Assembly (NCBI RefSeq): GCF_030123105.1
Contig: NZ_CP126095.1
Location: 5,456,001 to 5,520,000 of the forward strand
Direction: 5' to 3'
Length of the DNA stretch: 64,000 nucleotides
DNA from: Paenibacillus sp. G2S3
GTDB taxonomy: Bacteria > Bacillota > Bacilli > Paenibacillales > Paenibacillaceae
Positions 9,240 to 18,618 of the stretch are shown piece by piece (the first letter of the stretch is position 1; the number at the start of each line of letters is the position of its first letter). The notes under the pieces were generated by a model. The model was not told the origin of the DNA. It was given only the letters and a program-made list of their open reading frames with translations, and did not search any database. The translations under genes were made by a program, and so were the position numbers.

Positions 9240-10205
9240 CTAATCCCTCCCCAGCACTTTGAAGATGAGACGGTTAAGCCCAAGCATCAAAGCGAACAAT
9301 AATACAGCAATCGCTGACGCATACCCCATTTCGAAGCGGATAAATGCGTAGTCGAAAAGATGCGCCATAATCGTATGACCTGCATAAAGGGGACTCGGAA
9401 ATCCAACAAGCCGCATACTGACGTCAAATACGGTAAGCGAACCGACCACCTGCATCACCGCACCGAATAACAGCTGCGGTTTGACGCATGGAATCGTAAT
9501 GTACCAAAGCTCCTGCCAGCGGTACTTGACCCCATCAATAGAGCCGGCTTCATATAAATCCGTAGGTACATTTTGAAGACCCGCCAGAAAAGCAAGGAAG
9601 CCTACGCCCATACTCATCCATAAGGAAACTATGATGATAACGGGTACAATCGAATCTACATTTTGTAGAAATAAATAAGGTTCATTAATAATACCTAGCT
9701 GAATAAGCCAGTGATTGAGCAGCCCCTTGCGGTCGCCGGCGAATAAATATAGCCAAACCACAGACATCGCTACTGCACTGGTAATCGAAGGCACATAGTA
9801 GCATAGGGTATAGAAAAAGCGGAACTTCTGCGGAATTTGACTAATCAGCCAAGCCAGTAAGAAGGCCATAATATAACCTATCGGACCTGTGATAATGGCA
9901 AATTTCAGCGTAATTCCAACAGCTTTAAGAAAGATATCATCGTCTACAAACAGCAGCTTATAGTTAGAGAAACCAATGAATCTTGGCGTCTCTATAATGT
10001 TGTAATAGCTGAAGCTGAGAACAACGGACATGATAATAGGAACAATAGTAAAAATAGTAAACAGAATTAGGAAAGGGGCCAAGAAATAATAGGAAACTTT
10101 ATTTTTCTTGATGTCTAACCATAGCTGAGCCCATTTTCCAGGAGTTTTCGTCGGCTGCATCTGAACGGCTCCGGTCTGTGCCGGTGTAATCATTTCACTG
10201 CTCAT
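9240..10205 (-). CDS. Sugar ABC transporter permease (MalF-type)
   Basis: A 321-residue CUT1 permease with the conserved loop LYEAGSIDGVKYRWQELWYITIPCVKPQ. Its ATG overlaps the stop of the giant binding-protein gene (ATGA) behind a GGAAGGAGG site, so production of the two is probably coupled. This favours the giant binding protein as the partner of this permease pair. The N-terminus carries an extended cytoplasmic tail of about 35 residues before the first helix. Confidence 0.92.
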   Translation of the reverse strand: MSSEMITPAQTGAVQMQPTKTPGKWAQLWLDIKKNKVSYYFLAPFLILFTIFTIVPIIMSVVLSFSYYNIIETPRFIGFSNYKLLFVDDDIFLKAVGITLKFAIITGPIGYIMAFLLAWLISQIPQKFRFFYTLCYYVPSITSAVAMSVVWLYLFAGDRKGLLNHWLIQLGIINEPYLFLQNVDSIVPVIIIVSLWMSMGVGFLAFLAGLQNVPTDLYEAGSIDGVKYRWQELWYITIPCVKPQLLFGAVMQVVGSLTVFDVSMRLVGFPSPLYAGHTIMAHLFDYAFIRFEMGYASAIAVLLFALMLGLNRLIFKVLGRD

Positions 10206-13198
10206 TTCTGACCTCCTTCCCCTTTAGCACTTGAAGACTCGGAAGTTTCGACCCCGAACTCCTCGCGTTTCTTACTGAGCTCTTTATTGATTTCACGCAC
10301 ACCTTGCTCCATCGCCTCCCGTGGGAATTTACCGTTCAGCACAATTTCATTCCAGATGTTGGCGATATGTCTGGTCGTGTAATATCCTCCGAGCACCACT
10401 TCACGCTCTTTGAACCACTCCCACTGCTCCATAATGGCGTCGATATCCGCTTGCTGCCATGGAAGCCGTTTGAGTGCTTCGACATTGGCTGTATTCCAGC
10501 GCGCTTCAACACCTAGCAGAGACTCAAGCTCGGAGCCGAAGTTCTCCTGTGCATCCGCACTGGTCCACCATTTCAGGAATTCCCAAGATTCTTCTTTCAT
10601 TTCTGTATCCTTAAAAATCATTCCAGTCTGTGCAAGTCCACCTGTAGAACGGTTAATCTGTCCATCGGCTTGTTCAATACCAGGCATTGGCTTCATGCCC
10701 CACCAGCCTGTCAATTCAGGCGCAGCTGTAGACAATAGAATGTATGTGGAATAATCAGCAACCCCGATTGGCATCTCTCCAGAACGGAAACGGTTATAGA
10801 AATCCGCTTGTTTCTGAAGCTTGTAGTTCGTAAATAGCCCGGTCCACATTTTCATCGCTGTCAGCGCTTCTGGTGAATCCAGATCGGATACCATCCCATT
10901 ATTTTTATAAAAATCTCCACCATACTGGAATAAGAACGGCGCAAACTCATTAATTGCTAGACTTGGATTGTTCGGAGCATGTGGATAATAGAAGTCCATC
11001 CCGTTTTGTTGAAGTACAGGAATCAGTTCCATAACCTCTTGCCACGTATTCGGAATATCCTCTTCGCTAATGCCGAGCTGTGCCATAATATCTTTCCGGT
11101 AAAAAAGCATCGTGAAGTTCTGATTCTCCGGCAATGCGAAGTCTCCGTTACCATACTTATAAGGAATCAGTGCACCCGCTCTGAAACGGTCAGCAACCTC
11201 CTGATAATCCGGAAATTCATTCAGGTTCACGAGTGAATTCCGCACCGCAAAGTCTATCGGCACTTCACCCTCAACACCCAGCGCCACATCGGGAGCAAGT
11301 CCGGCCGTGTTGGCCAATAACAGAATCTGCTTCTGGTCCGCTGCAACCGTCGGAATAATATTGACATTCACCTTGATGCCCGTGTTTGGTGTAAAGTCCT
11401 CATCTACCATCTGCTTAATGATCTCTGCCCAATCCCGTCCGCGTGAAATCCAAACATCAAGCACCTTTTCATTTTTGTACGTATTGCCTATGCCACTGTA
11501 ATCCTTTGTAAAGGAGCTACAGAAGTCATATGTCATCGTCCCTACACGGGTGTACCAAGGCGCCGCATCTTTAGGCCATGGCCGATCTTCCGACTTCACT
11601 TCGATATAGTCCATTACAATACTCTGCTTCATCAATCCATTGACCCATAAGCCGAGCGATGACTGCATATCCGTAAATTGCTGCAGACGTCCGGGAATGC
11701 TGGAGGTATCCTTCGCCATTTCTAGGAATCGATCACGCGCTTCATAGAGCGTACTCAGCTCTGAGCTTCCATCCGCAACACCAAAGGCATACATATCCTG
11801 CACCGCATCATCCAACGTCCGTGCCATCAAATGTAAACGGGGTACGAGGTTAGGAATGTTCTGCTCCAGCTGCCAATCTCCGTTCGGATCGGGATTCGTT
11901 CCGGTGACCTGCGTTATTTCTCGTCCCAAAAGGGACATTTTATGTGTAGTGTTCAGTACAGCTTCAATCATTCCGCCTACGCCTGATACTTGAACCTCCA
12001 TCCGCAGCGTATGCTTACCTTGTTCTAGATAAAATAAGTATTCTCCGTCCTCATTCCCCAGCTTGTTCACTTGCCATTCCGCTTTGTAAGGGAATTTCAA
12101 GGCATTCAGCTCTTGGAACGGTACCTTGCCGTCAATCATAATTCGGCGTTCGACCGGTATTCCGTTTAAGAACCACTGGCCGTAACGAATAGCGATGTTA
12201 TAGAGTCCTGATTCAGGAACCTCAAAATTCCATTCCGCCCATTGTCCACCCGTACGCCAACCGACACCCCCGAAGCTGTTAAGCACAATAGCATCTTTGT
12301 TAAAAGGTTCGGTAAGAGGCTCGCGGTCCTCGATCCGCTTCAGCGTTGGATCTGAACGAAGGGAGGATTCTTCCGCCTGAATTTTGATCACTTGATTCTG
12401 AACAGGCTGGTAACCCTTATTCTCATACTCCTGCTTCACTTCCGCATAAGTTGGGAGCGGTTCTGGAGAAAATATTCTCAGTTCACTAAGTGCAGCCGGT
12501 TCCCGAATGGCTTCAAGCTTTACCGTATGCTCACCTTTGGTCAAATAAAAACGAAAGGGGTCCGCAGTTCTGGCCTCGGCGTCTCGAAACTCGCGATATT
12601 GCCAGCCTGTTACCTCTTCTCGCTTAGGATTAAATTCATTTCCTTGATTGTCCAGCCATGGCTCTGCACTTTCCTTCCACATCCGCTGGAATTCCATTTT
12701 TTTAACTTGAGAGAACAAGTACTCCCCATCCACCTTCACACTTCGAATGATTGAGGATCGTTTACCAGGCAGGGCATAATACTCTATCCCCATCTGATAT
12801 AACCCATCTGCAGGAACCGTAAATTTGTATTCCACCCAGCTGTCCTCTTCTTTAAGCGCAAGTACCTTGACGGTCTTTCCACCAAGATCCGCCATTAACT
12901 CTGTTCCTTCAGAACTAGTCGCCGTATACTCTGCCGAAGGGATAGCAAGCGCAAAACCCGATGAATCCTGTGCTCTATCCTTCTGTTGTTCCTCATAGTA
13001 GCTTAAATAAGAGGGCTCGAGCTTCGAATTCACACTGTCACTTTCTAAAATAGAGCTTTCATCAACATCCGCATAAACGGGGATGCCTTCCATCGCTGAA
13101 TTATTAAACCCTCGTGTTTCGTTCCACCACACTAGGGAGACTCCTAAAAGTACCAGTAGCAACAAACTAATCTTATATTTTCGCAGTATGCGTAACAC
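10202..13198 (-). CDS. Extracellular solute-binding protein fused to carbohydrate-binding-like modules
   Basis: About 998 residues from a GTG start placed eight bases after GGAGGAG; the longer frame upstream has no better site. One N-terminal membrane helix (KISLLLLVLLGVSLVWW) and no lipobox suggest a membrane-anchored protein. Two related beta-sandwich-like modules follow (about residues 70-250 and 265-420, each with a VDG/IDG turn, a YLTKGEHT or YLEQGKHT motif, and aromatic positions), resembling CBM35/CBM6-type carbohydrate modules. The C-terminal 420 residues form a SBP_bac_1/8-type binding domain (TGIKVNVNIIP, LTGWWGMKPMPG, TGGLAQTGMIF). Ordinary binding proteins are about 430-550 residues, so this is roughly double length. 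Confidence 0.85.
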   Translation of the reverse strand: MLRILRKYKISLLLLVLLGVSLVWWNETRGFNNSAMEGIPVYADVDESSILESDSVNSKLEPSYLSYYEEQQKDRAQDSSGFALAIPSAEYTATSSEGTELMADLGGKTVKVLALKEEDSWVEYKFTVPADGLYQMGIEYYALPGKRSSIIRSVKVDGEYLFSQVKKMEFQRMWKESAEPWLDNQGNEFNPKREEVTGWQYREFRDAEARTADPFRFYLTKGEHTVKLEAIREPAALSELRIFSPEPLPTYAEVKQEYENKGYQPVQNQVIKIQAEESSLRSDPTLKRIEDREPLTEPFNKDAIVLNSFGGVGWRTGGQWAEWNFEVPESGLYNIAIRYGQWFLNGIPVERRIMIDGKVPFQELNALKFPYKAEWQVNKLGNEDGEYLFYLEQGKHTLRMEVQVSGVGGMIEAVLNTTHKMSLLGREITQVTGTNPDPNGDWQLEQNIPNLVPRLHLMARTLDDAVQDMYAFGVADGSSELSTLYEARDRFLEMAKDTSSIPGRLQQFTDMQSSLGLWVNGLMKQSIVMDYIEVKSEDRPWPKDAAPWYTRVGTMTYDFCSSFTKDYSGIGNTYKNEKVLDVWISRGRDWAEIIKQMVDEDFTPNTGIKVNVNIIPTVAADQKQILLLANTAGLAPDVALGVEGEVPIDFAVRNSLVNLNEFPDYQEVADRFRAGALIPYKYGNGDFALPENQNFTMLFYRKDIMAQLGISEEDIPNTWQEVMELIPVLQQNGMDFYYPHAPNNPSLAINEFAPFLFQYGGDFYKNNGMVSDLDSPEALTAMKMWTGLFTNYKLQKQADFYNRFRSGEMPIGVADYSTYILLSTAAPELTGWWGMKPMPGIEQADGQINRSTGGLAQTGMIFKDTEMKEESWEFLKWWTSADAQENFGSELESLLGVEARWNTANVEALKRLPWQQADIDAIMEQWEWFKEREVVLGGYYTTRHIANIWNEIVLNGKFPREAMEQGVREINKELSKKREEFGVETSESSSAKGEGGQK

Positions 13199-13251
13199 GC
13201 ATCGGTCTCCTCCCATCTTTACGGGCCTCTCGGACTCAAGTGAATACAAGC

Positions 13252-13283
13252 AGGGCAGCTCTGGCAATTGCAGGCTGCCCCTC
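13252..13283 (-). promoter_or_regulatory. Intercistronic hairpin between two binding-protein genes
   Basis: GGGCAGC and GCTGCCC form a stem of seven base pairs with a short loop between the lipoprotein gene (upstream in transcription) and the giant binding protein. It has no T-run, so it more likely protects the 3' end of the upstream message than stops transcription. This would raise the level of the soluble binding protein. Confidence 0.45.
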
Positions 13284-13299
13284 CTGTTATTAGATTTCC

Positions 13300-14736
13300 T
13301 TACGGCTGCATGCCCATTGCCTTTTTAAAGCTGGCAATTTCTTTAGAGGCTTGCTTCATGACATCATCGCCAATTTTGGATATAACCGTTTTGGAGTCTG
13401 TATTCTTAGCAAGCGCATCACCGATCGCCGCAATAAAGATCTCCCAACCTTTGTTGTCTACTGGCGTCAAGTGTTTAACTGGAATATCATTGCTTAATTG
13501 TTCATATAGTTTAAATTCCTCTTGCCCACCCAGATATTCATTTTTAGTGTTTGCATACCAATCAAGACTGGAAATATCCTTGTAGCCTGGCTGAATGGAA
13601 TGTTTTGTCCAAATTTTCCAAGCATTTTCACTTCTCATGCTCCACTGAATGTATGCCCATGCTGCTTCTTTGTTTTTGCTTTGCGAAGGAATAACAAAGC
13701 TTGATCCGCCCATTCCCACATTAATGCCTATTGGCAAACGGGTTACTTTCCATTTTCCGGCAAGCTCAGGGAACGTCTCTTGAAGTCCACGTGCACCGAA
13801 AGAACCTGAGACGACACCAACTAAATCACCTTTCAGTACCAGTTGCTTACCTTCATCGGATCCATAACCGATATGAGGTGCCCAGCCCAATTGTTGTCCA
13901 CGTTTTGTAATATCGAGAACCTTAACCATTTTGTCCGTGTTGCGCGTCCAGTTCATATCCTTATCAAAGTAGCCGACTTCATCTCCCGCCCATACGATCG
14001 GGCCATCGCTCCACTCCATGAAATATTTACCGTTAGCTTTCAAAATTTGAGCCAGGTTCAAGAGATTCTCTTCATCTTGCATGTATTCACCAAGCTCAGC
14101 AGGATCACTTGGCAGTCCAAGCTCTTCAAAAATATCTGCACGGTAGTAATAAACACCCGGAGTCATATCCCAAGGCATACCGAGTAGCTGTGAGCTGTCC
14201 GGTGTCATCCAACGTTCCCAGTTATACGGAACAACCAGATCTTTATATTTTCCAGCGTTATAAGGCTCTTCCAAAAGGTTCTCCAGCACATTTCCCGCCA
14301 TATAGCGATTCAACTGGTACATTTCTACTTCAGCTACATCTGGCGCTCCACTGCCTGCAGCGATCGTCGTTTGCAGCTTGTCATGCAGATCACCAAAGGG
14401 CATAACTACCGTTTTCAGCTTGATACCAGGATATTCAGCCATAAATGCAGCGCCGACTTCCTCGAACACTTTTTCATTAAATGCCCAAACGGTAACTTCA
14501 CCTGTGATGTCTTTACTCGGTAGTTCTGTTGCAGGATCTACTACATTTGTAGCCTCGGTTGCTGGTGCATTTGTTGCTTCACCCGCATTATTAGCTTTTT
14601 CCGTATTCGTTTTTACGTTGTTAGACGCACTTTGGTTCGTCGTTGAGCTTCCAGCGCTACTACACGCTGACAAAAAAAGTACAAAAACCATTAACATACA
14701 TACGACTAAACTGCTCGTTTTTCTTTTCGAAATCAT
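13300..14736 (-). CDS. Sugar ABC transporter substrate-binding lipoprotein
   Basis: A 478-residue binding protein with a lipoprotein signal (lipobox LSAC, cysteine near residue 25) and a Ser/Thr/Asn-rich linker. A typical SBP_bac_1 fold follows: ITGEVTVWAFNEK, AAGSGAPDVAEVEMYQLNRYMAGN, LLGMPWDMTPGVYYYRADIFEELGLP and LPIGINVGMGGSSFVIPSQSKNKEAAWAYIQW. It captures a sugar outside the membrane and presents it to a permease pair of the same operon. The start lies after GGGAGG. It is the second gene, directly after the GH51 enzyme. Confidence 0.93.
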   Translation of the reverse strand: MISKRKTSSLVVCMLMVFVLFLSACSSAGSSTTNQSASNNVKTNTEKANNAGEATNAPATEATNVVDPATELPSKDITGEVTVWAFNEKVFEEVGAAFMAEYPGIKLKTVVMPFGDLHDKLQTTIAAGSGAPDVAEVEMYQLNRYMAGNVLENLLEEPYNAGKYKDLVVPYNWERWMTPDSSQLLGMPWDMTPGVYYYRADIFEELGLPSDPAELGEYMQDEENLLNLAQILKANGKYFMEWSDGPIVWAGDEVGYFDKDMNWTRNTDKMVKVLDITKRGQQLGWAPHIGYGSDEGKQLVLKGDLVGVVSGSFGARGLQETFPELAGKWKVTRLPIGINVGMGGSSFVIPSQSKNKEAAWAYIQWSMRSENAWKIWTKHSIQPGYKDISSLDWYANTKNEYLGGQEEFKLYEQLSNDIPVKHLTPVDNKGWEIFIAAIGDALAKNTDSKTVISKIGDDVMKQASKEIASFKKAMGMQP

Positions 14737-14814
14737 AACCTAACCTCCCTCTTAAATTGAACAAATGAATGAATGCTTACTTATAGTGAAGGAGTAAACT
14801 CCCTCCGTGGCCGA

Positions 14815-17391
14815 CTAGTTCCCCCCTTCCTTTAGTCTTAACACGGTCACGGAATATTTCGGGAATTCAAACTCCAAGCTACCTTTTTCTACACTTACTT
14901 TTTGAGTTACAGGCGCTACCTTGTCAGGTTCGGTGAAGCTATTCTCGTCATTCAGATCGTCCGACTGAAGAACGGTAGCCGTTCCTTCCAAGCTAGTTGT
15001 AGCAAGTCCAGCAAAAGAAACATCCGTGCGCTGAGCAGTGTCACCAGCATTGACGACTTTAACGATCAACTCACCCGTGGCAAGATCACGGCTCGCCGTT
15101 TGGAATAGAGGCCCTGCTGGACTTTCATCGTTCACTTCTTGTATAAGCTTGTCATCGAGATAAAGCCGGATATTAGCACCGGATAGTTCAATGCGGATAT
15201 TATACAATTTACCAGTCTCAATACTTACAGGAACCGTTCTTCCGATGACTGCTCTTGTTCCGCCTACCGATTTTTCAATTGCGCTCTGCGTATTTCCCCA
15301 ACCCCCAAGATTCCACCAATAGAAGTTGCCTTCATCTTTAGAGCCGAACATAATGAGCATGCCTTCCGCTCCGCCAGTCTTTTTCGCCTTGAGAGAAAGT
15401 GTATAATCACTCCAAGAATCCTCGCCGGCAACTGCGCGAATATCAGTATCGTTTGAAGTCTGCTTAAAAGTACCCTTGGATTGTTCCCAGTCCCCATTTT
15501 TTAGGGTCCAGGCACCGGAATCCTTCTTGAAATGGTCCTCAAAAAGAACATCCTCCCCTTTAGACACACGTACATCGCTGTACTCTACCTGAGTTGCCCA
15601 AGTCCCCAAACCAATTCCACCTTGAATGGATTGCTTGTTGGAGGTATCTTCTTGACCAAGAGCTACTAGTGAAGTCGGAAGAACTACATCCCCCTTATTG
15701 CTTCCGAACATCTGTTGCACATGATAGGAAGGTGTTCCGTAGCTAGTCGAGGAATCAAACACAATAGCGTCCGGGTTCCACGTACGATCCTTCGTATTCA
15801 CAAACAATGGCGCATAGGAGGACATTTTCACGATATCGGAATTCCGCTCCATCCCCATCATAAAAGCTGCCTCGCCGATTGCCGCGTTCAAATTGCCTTC
15901 TCCGGCTCCTTTGGTCACCGCATACTCACCAACATAAATCTCAGGGCCACTGCGGTCATAAGTATCGTATCTGTTCGAGTTGCTCAGGAACCATTCGGAG
16001 GTCTCATAATAATGCTCATCAACCATTTCAATGGGATCTCCTTCAACCGCCGCATTGGCGATGAGATGAATGTCTGGATACTTCTCTTTAATTGCCTTGT
16101 AAAATAGACCGTAGCGCTTAATATATTCACTCATCTGAAAATTGTTTTCGTTTCCGATCTCTATATACTTCATATTAAAAGGCTCAGGATGCCCATTGGC
16201 GGCTCTTTGTGCCCCCCATTTACTAGTCACCGGCCCGTTGGCATATTCAATGGCGTCCAGCGCATCTTGTATCCATGGCTGTATTTCACTGACCGGTACG
16301 GTATTCTGCTTGGCTATAGGGTCTCCGTTATGTGAAATCCCGATATAAGCTACATATAGTGGTTCCGCTTTCAGATCTTCAGCCCATTGCAGATATTCAT
16401 GGAAGCCAAGTCCATCTGTGGAGCGATAATCCCAATACCCCTTATGACCGGGACGCGTTTCAATCGTTCCAATGGTATTCTTCCATTGATAAGCATCTGT
16501 TGGCGTTTTCCCTTCTACAAAACATCCACCCGGAAAACGAACGAATGCCGGTTTCATTGCAGCGACCTTCTCAGCCAAATCTATACGAAGTCCATTCTCA
16601 CGATTGTTCCACGTCTCTGGGAACATGGACACCATATCTAGATAAACAGTACCTACCTTTGCAGCAGAGATTACAATTCGCGCATTAGCTACAGTACCTG
16701 TAGAAGTAAGTGTGTATGTATACTGGTTCCATCCTTCTTTTAACTTATCAGCGGTCTGTTCTGCATACAGCTCCTTGCCATCCGGGCTTTCTAACGTTAT
16801 ACGCAGTGGCATTTGGTCCCCTGGCTCTGGCCGCGCATAGAAGGATAACTTGTAGCTTGCATCCTTCGTCAGCGCAATCCCCCAATACCCGTTATTCACA
16901 GCGGACACCGAGCCCCCTTCGACTGCCGACGTTACTGTTAGGGCCATTGCCTGCGTCTGAGCATTGTTCAATAGGTTCGTATTGCTCAGTGAAAGCTTCC
17001 CTTTACTGCCCTCCTTCTCTTCAATCCACCAATTGAACAAGGTGACCGAGCTATCCTCAAAGGAACGATTAGAGATCAACTCTGCATATAGTCCTCCATC
17101 GCCAGCATGATTGATCTCTTCGAAAAAGGCTCCATACAGCATCGGGCTAATGTTAGCTCCCGGATTGGCTGTATCCACGGTCAACTTATATGCGAGTCCA
17201 CTGCTTATAGTAGTCGCTGCTGACGCCTGCGGAGCAATTGCCTTCCCTGCTTCATCCGTTGCTTTGGCGGTAGATTGCTGAGACATTGACGATTGATCTT
17301 CTCCTTTAGAAGCCCAATAATACGTCAGACCGCCTACTACAATTACGAACATTAACACCGTAAGCCATAGCTTTCGTCCATACTTATTCAA
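14815..17391 (-). CDS. Alpha-L-arabinofuranosidase (GH51), secreted or membrane anchored
   Basis: 858 residues. After an N-terminal hydrophobic anchor (about 8-27) comes a CBM4/9-like module (about 130-250). The GH51 catalytic barrel contains the acid/base glutamate in EIGNEN (about residue 414) and a likely nucleophile glutamate in VGEYAV (about 487). The C-terminal part has a LamG-like sandwich (LFEDHF, LIMFGSKDEGNFYWWN) and the GH51 terminal beta domain. It removes arabinose side chains from arabinoxylan or arabinan outside the cell. TTG is the best start, with GGGGG upstream. As first gene of the operon it defines the likely substrate class for the two importers. Confidence 0.9.
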   Translation of the reverse strand: MNKYGRKLWLTVLMFVIVVGGLTYYWASKGEDQSSMSQQSTAKATDEAGKAIAPQASAATTISSGLAYKLTVDTANPGANISPMLYGAFFEEINHAGDGGLYAELISNRSFEDSSVTLFNWWIEEKEGSKGKLSLSNTNLLNNAQTQAMALTVTSAVEGGSVSAVNNGYWGIALTKDASYKLSFYARPEPGDQMPLRITLESPDGKELYAEQTADKLKEGWNQYTYTLTSTGTVANARIVISAAKVGTVYLDMVSMFPETWNNRENGLRIDLAEKVAAMKPAFVRFPGGCFVEGKTPTDAYQWKNTIGTIETRPGHKGYWDYRSTDGLGFHEYLQWAEDLKAEPLYVAYIGISHNGDPIAKQNTVPVSEIQPWIQDALDAIEYANGPVTSKWGAQRAANGHPEPFNMKYIEIGNENNFQMSEYIKRYGLFYKAIKEKYPDIHLIANAAVEGDPIEMVDEHYYETSEWFLSNSNRYDTYDRSGPEIYVGEYAVTKGAGEGNLNAAIGEAAFMMGMERNSDIVKMSSYAPLFVNTKDRTWNPDAIVFDSSTSYGTPSYHVQQMFGSNKGDVVLPTSLVALGQEDTSNKQSIQGGIGLGTWATQVEYSDVRVSKGEDVLFEDHFKKDSGAWTLKNGDWEQSKGTFKQTSNDTDIRAVAGEDSWSDYTLSLKAKKTGGAEGMLIMFGSKDEGNFYWWNLGGWGNTQSAIEKSVGGTRAVIGRTVPVSIETGKLYNIRIELSGANIRLYLDDKLIQEVNDESPAGPLFQTASRDLATGELIVKVVNAGDTAQRTDVSFAGLATTSLEGTATVLQSDDLNDENSFTEPDKVAPVTQKVSVEKGSLEFEFPKYSVTVLRLKEGGN

Positions 17392-17492
17392 AGATATTTA
17401 CCCCCAGCTCTTTATTAGCGTTTTCGCATTCTTATGAAGTTAATCAACACCTTCCATTCGTAATAACTTAAAATAATAAGATAAAACCTAAA

Positions 17493-17507
17493 TGAATCCG
17501 TTTCCAA
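17493..17507 (-). promoter_or_regulatory. CcpA cre site
   Basis: On the minus strand TTGGAAACGGATTCA fits the consensus WTGNAANCGNWNNCW at every position. It covers the expected transcription start of the promoter next to it, so carbon catabolite repression of the whole arabinofuranosidase/transporter operon is expected. Confidence 0.8.
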
Positions 17508-17511
17508 TGAT

Positions 17512-17540
17512 AAAATACCATACTAAAATCTGGTTGTAAA
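17512..17540 (-). promoter_or_regulatory. Sigma-A promoter of the ten-gene operon
   Basis: On the minus strand TTTACA, a 17-base spacer and TATTTT precede the cre site by four bases. The 120-base leader to the GH51 start contains no other obvious element. The AT-rich stretch 17541-17800 holds nothing else I can recognise. Confidence 0.6.
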
Positions 17541-17800
17541 TAAATTAAACTAAACCTTTTTATACTTTTATGAACATAATCCCCAATATATTTAGAGAAA
17601 ATATCGAGATTTATTAGTTTTTTTAAAACAAATTTCCTCTTTCCAGCTCACCACCTTTATATTTATTTAAAATAAATGGGGGTTTATAGCTAAAATTAAG
17701 TTCTTTTTTCAATTTCAATCCTATTTATTTCACTGTTTTATTTTTCCATTTAAATAATAATGAAAATAAAATTAATTAAGTTTTTTCCAAAAAAACACAT

Positions 17801-17840
17801 AAAAAAAGCCTTCCCTTGCCCAAATGGACAAAGGAAAGCT
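17801..17840 (-). terminator. Intrinsic terminator of the SsuABC-type operon
   Basis: On the minus strand a 15-bp stem with three or four G-U pairs (AGCTTTCCTTTGTCC with GGGCAAGGGAAGGCT, loop ATTT) is followed by seven T residues. It lies immediately after the permease stop codon. Confidence 0.9.
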
Positions 17841-17856
17841 ATAGTTACATCTCTAA

Positions 17857-18618
17857 CTAAGTTAAATTGCGCCACTTCATAAACTTATAATCAAGGAAAT
17901 CAACAAGTAAGAAGAGGACAAACCCCACCAAGCTAAACAACATAATTCCCGCATACATCTCCGGATAATCCAGTCTTAACCAAGCATCCATGATGAAGAA
18001 GCCCATGCCATGCTCAGTTCCATAAATCTCCGTGAAAAAGAGTACAGATATCGCCGTTCCCAGTGAAATACGAATCGTACTCAGAATGACCGACAGCGCA
18101 CCCGGCAGTGTCACATGCCAGAATTTCTGCACTGTACTTGCCCCTATACTAGTTAAGACATCATAGGTATTCTCAGGAATAGCCTTCACTCCATCCCTAA
18201 CGGAAATGATAATCTGGAACAAGAGAATCAGCATGATCATTAAGATTTTAGACGTTTCACCAAGTCCGAAGAATAGCATCACAACGGGAAGCAGGGCGAT
18301 TTTGGGAACAGGATAGGTCAAGTAGACCACAGGGTCCAGCAGTTTATTCCAAGTCATCGAACGTCCCATCAGAAGACCAATGAGCAGTCCAATGATTAAC
18401 GCCAGCACTACCCCGGCAAAAATTCTGAACAAGCTATACCCCACGTTTAAAGCAATCTCCTGCCCACCTAAGTGAAACATAGCGTTATATACAGCGAATG
18501 GACTAGGTAAAATCGAATGATTCATAAGCAAATAGGCAATATACCAGACTACATTCATACAGACAAATACCAATAAAAGCCTTATTAGATGATGAAGTCG
18601 ACGTTTGTTGTTTACCAT
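17857..18618 (-). CDS. ABC transporter permease (SsuC/TauC/ThiX-type)
   Basis: 253 residues, about six helices, with the family loop ISVRDGVKAIPENTYDVLTSIGASTVQKFWHVTLPGALSVILSTIRISLG. It belongs to the NitT/TauT family of importers for sulfonates, nitrate, thiamine precursors and similar compounds. It overlaps the ATPase gene by seven bases. The substrate cannot be told from sequence, and no sulfonate monooxygenase or thiamine gene sits nearby. Confidence 0.9.
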   Translation of the reverse strand: MVNNKRRLHHLIRLLLVFVCMNVVWYIAYLLMNHSILPSPFAVYNAMFHLGGQEIALNVGYSLFRIFAGVVLALIIGLLIGLLMGRSMTWNKLLDPVVYLTYPVPKIALLPVVMLFFGLGETSKILMIMLILLFQIIISVRDGVKAIPENTYDVLTSIGASTVQKFWHVTLPGALSVILSTIRISLGTAISVLFFTEIYGTEHGMGFFIMDAWLRLDYPEMYAGIMLFSLVGFVLFLLVDFLDYKFMKWRNLT

